From Cladorhizidae sp. MBARI D1340-BT2 (Eukaryota; Porifera; Demospongiae; Poecilosclerida; Cladorhizidae), in NCBI GenBank assembly GCA_028752905.1, contig JAQNBH010000014.1:23407990-23471989 (forward strand): a DNA stretch of 64,000 bases, written 5' to 3'. The notes beneath the pieces were generated by a model, which was given only the letters and a program-made list of their open reading frames with translations, was not told the origin of the DNA and did no database searches. Below are positions 12,267 through 24,262 of the stretch, piece by piece (within the stretch, counting starts at the first letter, position 1; each line of letters begins with the position of its first letter). The translations under genes and the position numbers were made by a program.

Positions 12267-12794
12267 GGAGCTGACATCAATATTGGAACATGCTCAGAGT
12301 ACAGCTCTGCACTAGGTGTATTTTAAACATTCACAAAAAGAAGAACACTAAAACCTGGAAAATTCTAGTCTTATAAACAGAGGGTGGCCAAATTGAATTT
12401 TCAATTTTTGATTTGGAATTTTTGACTTTGAACTGCTCCATGCATTAGTTTGTACATCATATCACACCTGTCTACACATCATTGTTCATCTTACCAAACA
12501 GCCTATACACCAAACTTCACCTTACAATTATAGCTCCACCTCATTACAGTCTGTACATCTTTTAACTGTATGTTCATCAAGCTCCACCTAACTATACAGC
12601 CTGTGGACTATGCTCCACCTAGCAATGGTTTATATGTGAAACTTTACTTTACCATATAATTTACATCTAACCACACAAACTTGGGTGTAGTATTTTTCAG
12701 CCTCGTCTGCATGCAAATCTTCACTAGATAACATATAGGAGTTTGATATTTTTAGTCCCATACCCATTATCTTCCTTCCAATACTAAACCATAC

Positions 12795-13423
12795 CTGTTG
12801 AAATAAACGCAGATCGTATTTATTATCGTCATCCATGAAGTACACCACACCATTGCAATGATCTTGACAATTCTCTTTGCAATATGCCCTGATCCAGTCC
12901 AGCCCTGCATTTCTCTGGTCTACGCCCCTTTGAGCTGCTTTCTTGGTCATGTTAGAAGTCACAACATTCAAGTGGACACTATTCACTTCACACCGCCTCA
13001 AAACATTCCGAACAAGGTCTGTCTTATTCTCTGAATCTTCAATCACGATCCACAGAAAGTTTGGCACGTGCATGATGGTGTGACAGAGTGATACGAGGTC
13101 CACCTTTTGCGTCACTCTTTTGTAAGTCGGCGTGATTGCTAATACTGTCTTAAGGTTACTAAAGGCAAGTGAGTCATTGTAGCTTGACTGCGAAGCATTG
13201 ACGGCCTCTGAATCATGGCAGGAAATAGGACCCCTTTTCTCTATTAATTCTGGGATATCAATATTACCAGATCCAGATACATCATTGTTACCAGTGGTGG
13301 CATGGCTTGAATTACTAGTGCAGTTTTCGATGGCATTTGGCTGGTCAACGTCAATCGAAACTGATCTGTCAAGGGGAACAATTTCTTCATCACATGAGCA
13401 GCAGGGTGCTAGTATGGCATCGT
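12795..13423 (-). CDS. GT43 beta-1,3-glucuronyltransferase, stem and nucleotide-binding exon
   Basis: The enzyme family transfers glucuronic acid from UDP-GlcA to a terminal galactose in the Golgi, in glycosaminoglycan linker or HNK-1-type glycan synthesis. The exon encodes a Ser/Asn-rich stem with several N-x-S/T sites (NCTSNSS, NASQSS), then the catalytic start: LAITPTYKRVTQKVDLV, a WIVIEDSENKT block, RGVDQRNAGLDWIR and the metal/UDP-binding motif YFMDDDNKYDLRLF. These are the family's conserved blocks in order. The 3' end is CAACAG|GTATGG; the open frame past it to 12630 is intron read-through. The acceptor is TATATAG before a GAC codon split in phase 1. It joins in phase 0 to exon 9356-9480. 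I cannot say whether it is a B3GAT1, 2 or 3 orthologue. Confidence 0.9.
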
Positions 13424-13739
13424 CTATATAGAGAGAAGACATACAGATGGGAAAACCCCTCTCCCAAAATAATATGACTACATACACACAAACTCCCACT
13501 ATTTTGTCATCATGATGGCATCATTTGTATTGTTAGATTATCCTGACTTTGCCCAGCCCCAACCTAAGCACAGGACCAGACACTCTGTGCTTCATTAATA
13601 GCATGCTTGCTAGGTCCTCCGGGGCCCCTCCCCTAAACACTTCTTGCCCAACTCCTGCAGAAGGATACTTGCTTTGCTGGATGTTTGCTTGCTATGCATG
13701 CAGCAGAAACCTAAGAGGTTTATAGTAGCAACATTTAAA

Positions 13740-14040
13740 CAACCTCAGAGACCAAATCATGCTCTGCTACATTAGTGGTACACATTACTTCCATGCTTAT
13801 TCAATGCTACATTAGTAGCACACTCTGCTTCCTTGCTATATAAGTAGAATGGTATTATATTTCCATGCTACTTTAATAGCATGCTCTACTTTTATGCTAT
13901 AACATGCTCTATTCCATGCTACCTGTACATTAGTAGCATGCTTTACTTCTATGCTACTTTAGTAACATCCATGCTCCATTAGATGCTCTAATCATTCATT
14001 AGTAGTATTCTCTTCTTCCATGCCTCATTAGTGTTATGCA
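13740..14040. repeat. Degenerate minisatellite (tccatgctac-ttagtagcatgct motif)
   Basis: About eight imperfect repeats of 30-40 bp combine ttccatgcta and attagtagcatgctct. No coding potential is seen. Confidence 0.7.
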
Positions 14041-14912
14041 GGTGTGGCACCTGCAACTTTTGAGTGGTCCGGCCATTGTGGTATTGAATATGATTAACAT
14101 TGATTAGCTACAAACATGTACAGTTAAATATCAGCAGAAAATATGTTGCAATGACTCTGGCCTTCCCAAACTTTGCCGCTCTACGATCATATTTTATTAC
14201 AAAATAATTAGCCGCTTCAGCTAGTTTTAATTATGTAGTTGTAAGTTATCCTTGTGTTTATACATATGTACTGTTATGCTACTATTTAATGTCTTGCTCA
14301 TAGTTGAACATTATTTGGTATGTCTGCATTCTTTGAGAGGCCATTTTGAGTCTTCTCCGTCTGCTCTTCTCACCTCCCAATTTAACAAAGAAGAAAGAGT
14401 CTGTTCTCATGCAAGCTTTGAATCAGATCTCTGAGGAAGCTTTCTTTAGTTAGCTCAAGGATCTTATAAAGGAGATATCTATAGTTGACTGTATCCTAAG
14501 CAGCTGATGGTGACAAACACTGCACCAGTAATCATCCCTTCCTCATAACCACATTGATGTACTGTGTGAGTTGAGTACTTCACTACACTGTAAAGACTGG
14601 AGGGTGTACTGCATGCTAAATGCCTAGCACACCATAGCCAAATATATAATATGATTGTGCATAGCACACTCGTTTGCTAAGTGTGCTATTTAAAAGACAT
14701 GCACTGCACACTTCTTAGATTATTGAGTATGTACAGCACACTTAAGAATGATGCAATCAGTACAGTGATTTTAATCAACACATTACCTCTTGATTTAAAC
14801 CTGATTACATGTACAATCTATGCTTTTCATTAGATGTTTATAGGGCCTGTCGTAATGATCAAAATGCAGCAACAGTAAAACCTCTCTGGAGCCCTTGGAT
14901 GTTGATAATTGT

Positions 14913-15279
14913 TAAGGGCGGAACCAGGGGGGTGTCAGGCCCCCCCTCCCTTCCATCTTTTTTACTTATTCCCAAGTTACTTCTGGTGGTTTACAAAACT
15001 GTTAAAACTTCACTAGTGACAACACGACCACAGACCACATGCATTACTTTTAAAATGACAAGACATAATTATATTCCTCTTGAGCCAATGGAGGTGATCA
15101 AGAATATTCTATTCGGCAACCACGGCGACTTCTCCTAGCAAATCCTATCGATTAACAGAACACCCCTCCCCCCACACATGTCATCAGTTCCTTGATTTTA
15201 AACAGCACAGTATATATGATTTTCAATGTTGGCTACCTCAATCAGGACCCCCCTCCAATATTCCTGGATCCGCCCCTTA
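14913..15279. mobile_element. MITE with GGGCGGAWCCAGG terminal inverted repeats
   Basis: The left end, aagggcggaaccagg (from 14915), is inverted at the right end as cctggatccgcccctt (15263-15278). Runs of G/C sit just inside both ends and a TA dinucleotide flanks both sides (14913-14914 and 15278-15279). The size, about 365 bp, and the lack of a transposase fit a non-autonomous DNA element. A related pair of ends occurs at 59804-59963. Confidence 0.75.
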
Positions 15280-15494
15280 TAGTGATGAAGACCCATGGAT
15301 GTGACATTGCTGGAAGTGCATATTACAGATGTGTACCATGCAGCAGAGTTTTAGTATTGACCTGTTTTGTTCTAAAAAATGTACTGCATTACATCATTCC
15401 CAGGTAGCATCTATAGTGACTTCAGAGAACATAAATTCATTTATGCTCCTTTATGGAGTGCTGCCCCCTCAATTCTTTGTAACATTGCTTTTTG

Positions 15495-15534
15495 CTCCCC
15501 CCCTCCTTCCCCCCCCCCCCTCCCCCCCCCCCCC
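15495..15534. repeat. Poly-C tract with few interruptions
   Basis: About 40 bases almost all C, followed by a short CA run. Confidence 0.95.
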
Positions 15535-15783
15535 ACACACACCTTTATTCATCGATATAGACATAATATCGAGCATAAAAACAATCATGATAAATTCTAT
15601 AACGTATTCTTTTTCTGACTTTGAGTAAAAATAGTCCAGCTTGTTTCATAGACAAAGGGAAGCTGTCTTCTGGATCACTTGGACCAGCACCACTTAGGGT
15701 GAAGTTATACCTACTCTGGTCAAGGCTTCTTCAACTGCAGGAGCGTCAAAGGTGGAATGAAATTACCTGTAATTCTAGAACAC

Positions 15784-15994
15784 CCTGATATTCCACAAAA
15801 AAACATGAAAACCAGCATGAACTGCACCACAACTTCTTTCTTTGTTCGAGCACCAAACCAGCTACACAGTGGACAATTCCAGGTGATTGGGCTCCATAAA
15901 GATCACTTGGTAACACGTGATTTACAATTTTAGCACAAACTTGCCCCTCTGGAAGTTTCCACTTTAAAACAGCAGCTACCTTCATCCTCATCCA
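15784..15994 (-). CDS. Proposed GT43 exon 4 (hypothetical stem exon)
   Basis: An open minus-strand segment lies between an acceptor (CTGTCAG) and a weak donor (CAGG|GTGTTC). It enters in phase 0 and exits in phase 1, exactly matching exon 3 (phase 0 out) and exon 5 (phase 1 in). The product (about 70 residues, including LPSDLYGAQSPGIVH) is not a conserved GT43 block, so support is phase and position only. It could be a chance ORF or part of another gene. Confidence 0.3.
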
Positions 15995-16181
15995 CTGACA
16001 GGTAGAATGTATATAGGTATTTAAGTGATGAGTAATGCTCATGTGATGTTCATGCCAATTCACGTGACCACATTTTCCCGACCCATGCATCCGAGCCAGT
16101 TGCATGCTATTTGATGCCTCCTAAGCAAGTTTTGGTCACCTACTTAGATCGGGAAAAAATGTTAAGGAAATGGTGACTTAC

Positions 16182-16257
16182 TGACAAAGCTTCATTCGGG
16201 ATAGAATCTGGATCCACCTGCGTTAGTTTCAACAGGATTTTTGAAGAGCGTGTGGAC
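16182..16257 (-). CDS. Proposed GT43 exon 3 (hypothetical stem exon)
   Basis: A short minus-strand exon has a good acceptor (CGCTTTCTAG) and a strong donor (TCA|GTAAGT). It enters in phase 2 and leaves in phase 0, compatible with proposed exons 2 and 4. It encodes about 25 residues (STRSSKILLKLTQVDPDSIP...). No family motif is visible; the call rests on splice sites and phase. Confidence 0.35.
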
Positions 16258-17177
16258 CTAGAAAGCGATTGTGAGGTCTATGATAAAATCAAGTTATGAG
16301 TAAGACCTGGAGGGGTAAATTTGTATGTTTCGATTGATCACAAATAAATTGGCAAGGGTGGCAGTACCATTATGACCTTCCTCCAATTTCTGCTGCAGCT
16401 GCCTTCAATACTAGGTAAAGGTGGGGTTGACCAATTGTGCTCAACTGTAAGCAATACTCCATCCTTGATATTATTTCACATTGTTTGTATCTACACCAGC
16501 CATAAGACAATTTTTTTAATCTTTTCTCGGCAATACAAACTGAATTGTAACAAAGCTGGAAGTGTCTTGATAAGCATAATGATTACCTCTCTTGTACTCT
16601 GTAGATGGAATCCAAAGTTATAAAGTCACAGAATGATACCATTCCACTACCAGATCACTTGTCTGCCAAAGCATTATCCATATCAACTAGAAGGTGACCT
16701 TGCTACGGTGAAGTTGTCTCCAAGTTAATGCAAACAATGAGTCTGAGGTGGCTTCATGTATGCTGCGATTCAAGCATTACTCACCTAGAGATGACTTTGT
16801 ATGTGTGGGCCCATTCAGTTATAGAAAAGTACCCTTTCTTCAAGCCGAAAAATGGAGTAAGTTACTACATTTTATTAGTCTCGCCTTGTGTATATGCATG
16901 CAGTGTTTTACAGGATGTTATGGTACACAGCCTAATGAATGGGATCAAAGAGTTCTGTTGTGTTAAGAAACCTAGATTGACACCATTTAACCAAAGGATA
17001 AACTTGTACGTAACATCTTGATTGCATTCTTGTGGTAATGTATGTATAATTATGACTGTGTGTTGTATATGTCGCTATGACTTGTGTTGCCTGTACAATA
17101 TTGAGTTTGTGTGGTGTGCAACAGACACTGGGTTTGTGTGTTGCGCCTGTCTGTACAACACTGGGTCTATGCGACCT

Positions 17178-17460
17178 GTTATCAATGTGTGGTAATCTGT
17201 CATACATGCATTTATTTATAACATGCACATTTTTTTGAGATGACAAAGATCAGGAAATTGCCTGGAATAAGAAAGTCCGTGAGTCACCCAGTTCCATTTC
17301 CCGGGGAGGAGAGTGTGTATGTTATCAATGTGTGGTAATCTGTCATACATGCATTTATTTATAACATGCACATTTTTTTGAGATGACAAAGATCAGGAAA
17401 TTGCCTGGAATAAGAAAGTCCGTGAGTCACCCAGTTCCATTTCCCGGGGAGGAGAGTGTG
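17178..17460. repeat. Exact tandem duplication, 143-bp period
   Basis: About 140 bp starting gttatcaatgtgtggtaatc at 17178 recurs at 17321 with no difference that I can see, ending in ggggaggagagtgtg. It is either a very recent duplication or an assembly artefact. Confidence 0.95.
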
Positions 17461-18644
17461 AACTATGAGCAGCACACAAAAACTCTACAGGTACATTGAA
17501 GGGAAAAAGATTCCCAAAGTGCTTAATAAATGGCATTCATTATAAAGGTGCAATTCAAGACAATAAAACAGGTTATTGCTGAACTGATTAAACATTCCTT
17601 TGCAGAAATGACTGAACAGAGTCTATTCTTGACCATATATTTTCCAGATTTCCATTCTTGCAAACAGTAGTAAGTCACTTATCTGGTTAACCACCACACT
17701 AGAACATTAATTAATTTTGGTGAATATCTGTATGTACTTAGTAATTTCTTGGTAGTACTTGCTACTCATACTCACGGTACTTTTCGTCTGATGGTGGAAA
17801 TGCAGCTAATTATTGGTGCCGAGAAATTAAGAGCTTTTACAATGGAGCATTGGACCCAAATTCCTGCTATCATAGAGCAAGCAAACATGAAGCATAACAC
17901 AAGACACGACTTTCTGATGTGCTATATACACGATCTGCACTGTGTTGAAGGTAAAAAAATGAGGGAGGGGGTGAAATACATATGGATTATGTGTGTCCAC
18001 TATTTCTGTATAGGAATATATACAAGGAAGTACACTTCTTGCTCTGAGAATTCTACCTCTTCTGCTACCAGGTGCCCGAAGCAGATCGGATCCCAACAAA
18101 GTGATATTCTTTACAGAGGTGAAGTTTTGTAGATGAGAACCCCCCTAATTGTTACAAGTGCATAGTATATAGTATTCATATAGCAACTGATCCTTTGTGT
18201 TGTGAGGGCTTGTTATTTAACCCCAGGCATAACACATTGTTCCAGCAAGGCAGTTTTCATTACTGGCGAACTTTATGACCATGAACTTTTTCTTTACCCA
18301 GGATTATACAGATGTTAACTCAGTTTTCATGGAAGTCTGCAACCTCCTTATGTGCTGGAGGTGGGGAGCATCGAGAGTGCTATGCAAGCCTTCATCGTTG
18401 CAGACAAAAAAAATGTTTCGGAAGTTTTATGTTTTGAGGATATTCTGTTTTGTTTAATTTCTGCTTTTGATATTCAATATTCTGCAGGTGTTGCATTTAT
18501 GGAAGTGCTCATCCTTCAGTTCACCTTACAAAAAACATCAATAACTGCAAAACATGTTATGGCCTAACTATAATTTATTTGTGAATATATGTACAGAGAC
18601 TTTGTAACATCATTGTTAACCTTATGTCATTTTAGTTTGTAAAA

Positions 18645-18841
18645 GGCATTTTCTTTGACATCTTTCATTCTGCTGTGGGTGTAGTGATACTTGATTTTGG
18701 TATGTAATACACACTGAAAATGGTGTGTGCATCACGCTATAAGGTGTGTGTTCTCCATGCTTCAATATTGAGTGTGCGCATAACGATGGCCTAGCATACT
18801 TTATTTGGTGTGTGTTGCATACTTTATTTTTTACAGTCATT
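18645..18841. other. Insertion-like block interrupting the LINE RT (left copy)
   Basis: The RT reading breaks at actgtaa and is replaced by a segment rich in acacacc/ggtgtgt inverted motifs. The same block is present in the right arm (about 63604-63800), so it predates the duplication. It could be a small MITE, but the ends are not clear enough to fix. Confidence 0.4.
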
Positions 18842-20040
18842 GTCTTGCCGCGATGGATACCCACCTGTGTAGGAATGAGTAGTTCATCAACAGCTGGACC
18901 AATTCTGTTGAGAATGAGGCATTGAAACAGCTTGTAGAGGTTACTAAGGAGTGAGATGGGGCATAGTTCTTGGGAACAGATGGATTGGCACCAAGCTTCA
19001 GTAATCACAAGATTTTTAGGGAGCTTGTGTGTATCAAGGCTTTCATTATACACCTGCAGAAGCCACTGCTTTGTTTCAGGACCAGAGTACTTGGTCTCAG
19101 TTGCAATCTTGTCTAAGCCAATAGCCTTTCCGGGTTTGAGGGCAGAAATACCTGTTTTCAGCTCTTCCATGGTAATGTAGAGCCAGTGTCTCCTTTGTAC
19201 TTCTTGTGGTTTAGCCAGGTCTTTTTCTTTCTACTCTTGCCATTCTTAAGCAATTGTTTGGCAACTTGATCTGCAGTTACTTTGGGTTATTCGAGGGCTG
19301 CTTCTGGATCAGCATGTAGCTTGCAGATGAGTGCCCACGCTTTTTGCTGTTTTTAGACATGTCAGCATTCTCAATAAGGAAGTTCCAGGTCTAACAGAGC
19401 TCCTTGGCAATGCTCTCACTCACCTTTTTACCTTGGATTGTTTCAAAGATAGATCTACTTCAAACATGTTAAGATAGTCATCATAGATTTCTGCACACTC
19501 CTTCGAAAGATTCGGTAAGTACTGTACTCTGCAGCCTTGTAGGATGTGTCTCCAGGAAGTCTTCAAAACTAGTTCAGTAAACATGTTGTCGTTGTTATAC
19601 TTGGGTAAAATTCATTGATAAAGTTGCTCCAGTTAGCTTGTTTTAAGTTAAAGCACCTTTTAAAGGCATGGTAGTTGATACTATAAGCAGCATTAACTTG
19701 GATACCAAAAGGTCTGTGTTGACTTAATCGGATTGAAACCATCACCATCTTCTTGCAAAGACCAGTGATGTTACCAGTTCACCATAGCAATATCAGGATT
19801 ATAACTACATTTCTAGTGGGCACTAGAGAATGAATTTGGTAGTTTGGGATCATGATTGAGACTGTATTGGTTAGGTCCATCCATTCCTCTACTGTTCCAA
19901 CCCTGTCCATCTCATTGTACCCCCACTGGATACTAATGATTTGTGGTTTATTGTGTACTTGAGGATGAAGGAACTTAAAGTGTATAACTGATGGGTTGTA
20001 GACGGATATAACGAGTACATTCATGTTGACTTAAAACCAG
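18842..20040 (-). pseudogene. LINE (Jockey/CR1-like) endonuclease and RT fragment, left copy
   Basis: On the minus strand, remnants of an apurinic-type endonuclease C-terminus (WGYNEMDRVGTVEEWMDL, 19779-20024) are followed by a linker with multiple frameshifts. An RT N-terminus (18842-19170) follows, reading GISALKPGKAIGLDKIATE, CPISLLSNLYKLFQCLILNR and VDELLIPTQ. This order and these RT blocks are typical of Jockey/CR1-type non-LTR elements. The catalytic YxDD part and the 3' end are missing. It sits inside a presumed GT43 intron. Confidence 0.85.
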
Positions 20041-20655
20041 ATTTAGGCAAATGTGGCTTGTTTCTAAACAACAAACGTTTGTTACAGTTATTTATCAACT
20101 CATTAGCTATCTTCTGATGCGATTGCTGGGTATTCTTCATCCTGCTTGCAATAAAATAATTAGCATGACAATCATACATTTATATCCATCATAAATCTGC
20201 TGGTAGAAGAGTAAATTAATAATAATTGTATTTAGAAACATGTTAGTATACCTTAGGCATATATATCCGAAGGTGGAGTTGGGTGGGTAAGGGAACCTAT
20301 ACCCCCCACCCCACCCCTACCCTCATTTTTTGGTTTAATCCATTGATATACCTGTAAATATATTATTTCATCTTGCAAACAACTGTGGGTGGATCTCTAT
20401 ACAAGATTAGTCTTGGCAACCATGACCAAAATGTTACACTGTTGCTCTGCATGATGGAATTCTGCTTAACTGACCACCGACTTTATTTGTGATTTTTATA
20501 ACTATAATACTTATAGCTGTACCTTTATTCAAGAATAATGCTTTTAAACTGTGCATGTCATTAGAATGCAAATATAATAAGCTTTAGTTTAAGAACCAGC
20601 TGCAATGTGGACAAACAAAAGCTGTTGCTGTGTCGCTCATATCTACAGTACTTAC

Positions 20656-20848
20656 AGTGAAGAGATTCTAGGAGCCTCTTTTCTTAAGAGCAAAGGAATT
20701 GAGAGTGATTCTAGGTAAGCATAAGTTTCTGTGAAGCTTTTCTCCAAAGAAGGGCTTCTAGAAACATCAGCAATGGCCTTTAAGAGACTGTTCATGATGG
20801 AAGTTTCAATCTTACCATCTTTTAAATTTCTCTCATTTTGCTCGCTCA
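20656..20848 (-). CDS. Proposed GT43 exon 2 (stem), left copy
   Basis: An open minus-strand exon encodes about 64 residues starting SEQNERNLKDGKIETS. It lies between an acceptor (GATAGAGAG) and a consensus donor (CACT|GTAAGT), phase 1 in and phase 2 out. Phase 1 matches the TM exon at 22151-22241 and phase 2 matches proposed exon 3. The sequence is conserved in the other arm (61578-61768), but there a 2-nt deletion breaks the frame. No known motif; a stem segment is the expected role if the model is right. Confidence 0.4.
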
Positions 20849-20931
20849 CTCTCTATCTCAAGTGGTCATGTGCATCGGTTGAAAATCAATTTTCCTAAAA
20901 TTATTTTTCAACTCGTGAGCTTGACAATGTG

Positions 20932-21622
20932 TTTTCATTTTAGTGCCTAATGAAAATACTGATACTAATTTCAACTCTCTAGCACTTTCCAATTAGGAGC
21001 TAGAACTGTTGGGATTTGGGCATGCAGGTTTTGAGATCCCAACTTTGATTTGCCTGTAACTTGGGCTGGTTATATCTATGCAACAATTTTAGTATCAAAA
21101 GAGAGCACACAGAGAGAGTTATCTTTTGAGCTATATATCAAGTTCACCGATTGAAGTGTACAGAATCTATGGAGCTTTACAGTCGGAATCACAAGTTTAT
21201 AAACACTTTTTAAATGGTATTTCCCCCCTTTAATTGTTTAATCAACATTATTCACAAATATAGTAAGGCTACAAAGGAAGTATAATAGAATGCCACCTGT
21301 TAAGACTCAAGATTGTGTTTGCTACTTGCATGCAAAACTGACTCCAATACTGACTTGCCAATATGCCATATCTTGCATATACCGTATTATAATACACAAA
21401 CTTGACTGTAACACTGTTGAACTCAATCGCATATTTTTGGTATAGGTGTTGATAACTGTTGTATCACACAATGGAACTGCTCACATCTTTTGTTTGTAAT
21501 TAGGACCACATGTTTCGTTTGATAAATTATCTACTTTGTAATATCTATGTATAGATTTGTATGTTGTATCCAGGATGTGTTGTATCCAGGATGCAGGGAC
21601 TGTTGAAAAGGGAGAGAGGAGA
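20932..21622. other. Left-arm-only block of about 690 bp
   Basis: The right arm reads straight from cttgacaatatg to gaaccccaatgttttgg near 61490-61515, whereas the left arm has about 690 bp between the equivalent points. No coding sequence or clear terminal repeats are seen. It may be a non-autonomous insertion here or a deletion in the right arm. Confidence 0.7.
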
Positions 21623-21774
21623 ACCCGAATGTTTTGGATTGTGTTGTTGCCTTGTGTTGAATGAGATCTAAGAAACTATCCTTTACCCTTGTCAATTGTA
21701 ACTCATCTCAGCACGATATTACATAAATCAGTCACACATCTGCTCACACTAGGTCACCATATCTCTAAAGAAAA

Positions 21775-21985
21775 ACACTCTGGATCAATTCGCACTGTTT
21801 GAGGCAGGATGAAGTAGGTTTGCAATAGCTCTACAGGGACACACACTGGTGAGACAAGATGAAGTAGTAGGTTGACAATAGCTCTCTAAGTGGCCACATA
21901 CTGGACTTCATCACACTGCATTGAAGCAGGATGAAGTAGGTTGACAATAGCTCTATGGGGACTCACACTGGCTCTGGATGGAGGA
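21775..21985. repeat. Minisatellite, roughly 65-bp unit, three copies (left arm)
   Basis: The unit contains gatgaagtaggttgacaata and gctct..gggac..cacactgg. The same array occurs inverted in the right arm at about 61135-61345. Confidence 0.8.
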
Positions 21986-22150
21986 GACAAGGGCTTATTA
22001 GTGGGTGAGAAGAAGATAATTCGCTAGCTGAACAAACACCTTTAAAAAAAAAGTGCTGAAAGAAGTATTGCCATGGCTATCGCATCACTTGCTAACAAAA
22101 ACATTGGCACCTCTTATACAATACAAACAAATGAACATGTATATACATAC

Positions 22151-22241
22151 CTGAAATGTAGATGTTAATGAGGAGCAGATAAGATACGGTGGCGGTAAAA
22201 ACATTCGTCACGATTAGCCGAAATATACAGGTCAACCTCAT
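22151..22241 (-). CDS. Proposed GT43 exon 1: type II membrane anchor, left copy
   Basis: A minus-strand ATG at 22241 starts a 30-residue N-terminus with a short cytosolic MRLT and one hydrophobic span (VTNVFTATVSYLLLINIYI). It ends at TTTCAG|GTATGT in phase 1. A short cytosolic tail plus a single TM followed by a stem exon is the expected start of a Golgi type II glycosyltransferase, and the nearest gene in this orientation is the GT43 gene. The exon is conserved at 60855-60945. Linkage to the catalytic exons, about 9 kb away, is inferred from phase and orientation. Confidence 0.45.
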
Positions 22242-22639
22242 CTGTACGACTAAGTCCTAAAAACGCCAGTTCCACTGCAGAGCACTTGGAATGGTAGGAT
22301 GACTTGGAAACAATTTCAGTTTATTCAACGCAGTTATAATATACAACTAAACATGAATGCTACGGGCCGAACCGGTAAGTTTTATCCCCAGTTTATTATA
22401 TCCCCCGGTTAAAATACCCCCCTTGGTTTATTTATCCCTTTACCCTTCCGTTTTCTTTTCTCCGCGTGTCCGCGATTTTCCGCTCGCCAACTGGACTTTC
22501 GACTCTATTTTTTTTTTGGCTATGCTAATATTGCAGGAACACCTGATGAATGGTGAAGATGTTGGTGTACATAGAAGTCAGGGATTATAGACCCTGTTAA
22601 GAAGCTTCGGAAATGATGCTGATACACCAGGCCTCCTTG

Positions 22640-23130
22640 TCCTCAGGTAATTGGAATGAGTGTAGTCAAGGTATATTATTTACCGATCTAGACAACGAAA
22701 ATAAAATAATCTGCCTACCAAATTTTGTTAAGATTTGTCAAGTATTGAAAACAAACACATACACGTGCACACACACACACACACACACACACAACACACA
22801 CACTCACTCACTCACTGACACACACCTGCACAAACTAAGACAGTGTCTTGTCAGTCATCCTTGCTGTGCAAAGATTAACAAGCAAGATGGCTGTTTTCAG
22901 TTACCAATACTATTGAAACCATCTTTCAAGAGATGGTTCTGGTGAAAATGTAGTCTCTATATATTATATATGTGTGTGTATATCCCAAACAGCTATTATA
23001 AACATCATTGACAAGCCATTTCATGACCCATCGCTTCCACGAATTATTTTTCTTCATGTATTTAACTATGCCTCCCTTTAGTAGAAGATGGAAAAAATGA
23101 AATATGGGCGTCTACACAGGTGGATCAGAG
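22640..23130. other. Left-arm-only block with a CA microsatellite
   Basis: About 490 bp is absent from the right arm. It holds a CA run (about 22768-22800) and a short actc run, and a TA run follows at about 23322-23340. No gene is seen. Confidence 0.6.
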
Positions 23131-23345
23131 AATAAATCTTCTCTGATTTCCATGGGTATCACAGTTACTTCATTAAGACATTTGTTATCATTGTGATCCA
23201 AGCTCTGTAGTTCCATGTATCAGGTGATTTTTGCAGAAGCAAGTGGATAATGGTGGCTTATCTGGAGTGGAGAGATTCTGAATCTTCCTGCAATTAACAT
23301 AGAATCCCTGCTGGTCCACTTATATATATATATATATATATTTTT

Positions 23346-24262
23346 GTGTGTATAACAACAGGGATGCCAGAATTAAAAAAGATGAGGAGCCAGATGTTTG
23401 TTGGAAAGACGTTGAAGAGAAGGACAGAGAATATAACACCGGCCCAGCAGTCAAAAAGCACAACAAGAGCCAGAAGCAACAAGAGGCTGCAACCTTTCTC
23501 AACCAACAACAAGAGTTGCACCCATTGGGAAATGATAAAGAAGTGTTCAGGAAAGTTCAGAGCCAGGATCTCTCACTGCAGAAAGCTTGGTCAAAAGCGA
23601 AGCAAGAAGACGACAAGTTTTCAATAAGAACGAATTCCTATGGCAACAAACTACTGACAGGCTGGGAGATGACAGTCAACAGCTGTGTGTGCCCCAGCAA
23701 CACTGGTTTTTAGTACTCTCCCTTAACACGGATCAGGACATTTGGGGAGAGACAAGACGTTGGCAAGAATCTTGGACAAGTACAACTGGCCTGGAGTGAG
23801 TTCAGATGTCCAACAGTTGTATTCAGCGTGTCTGGATTGCCAGAAAAGATGTCAGGCCAGTCCAAAGAAGGCACCAATGTGACTACTGCCCATTGTCGAG
23901 GTTAGATATGGACCTCTACCTAGGAAGAAGTTGTACAAGAGACACATTCTCGTAATCCTCAATTATGCCACCTGATGGCCAATGGCATTTCCATGGACTA
24001 TGGAGAGAAAGCAAGATAACATGTCAACGTGTTGAAAGCAATCAACTTTCCAGTAGCTGCATGCCTGACCAGCACTGAGCTGATGTATGCTATAACATTC
24101 AAGGGAGAAGAGGAGGATGGGGCTATGCCAGCCATTAATGAGGCAGTATCCACAGATGAGAAGAAAGCAACCAATGGGCATCTTCAGGAAGTTTGAAAGG
24201 CGGTAGGCTAAGGACAGATGGAGCACAATTGAAATGGGACCCCAAGAACCAACCACATTACA
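23346..24262 (+). pseudogene. Gypsy C integrase region, left copy
   Basis: Several shifting frames carry a linker (about 23346-23560), an integrase zinc-domain region ending in CLDCQKRCQ (near 23830) and the first catalytic block region (LPRKKLYKRHILVIL, 23910-23960). Then comes a jump to a post-integrase segment that includes INFPVAACLTSTELMYA. The part of the core holding the second Asp and the Glu is missing here but present in the right copy. The frames are broken many times. Confidence 0.8.

Noticed and set aside
14809..15138. 109-codon plus-strand ORF
   Set aside because: It runs across the MITE end and has no recognisable feature.
16745..16860. Possible plus-strand exon ending at a consensus donor (aatgga|gtaagt), and others near 17750-17950
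   Set aside because: No acceptor or homologous domain could be supported. The region is within the presumed GT43 intron.
22357..22590. 77-codon ORF upstream of the TM exon
   Set aside because: It is antisense to the presumed 5' region and built partly from a ttatcccc-rich repeat. The right arm does not conserve it as an ORF.
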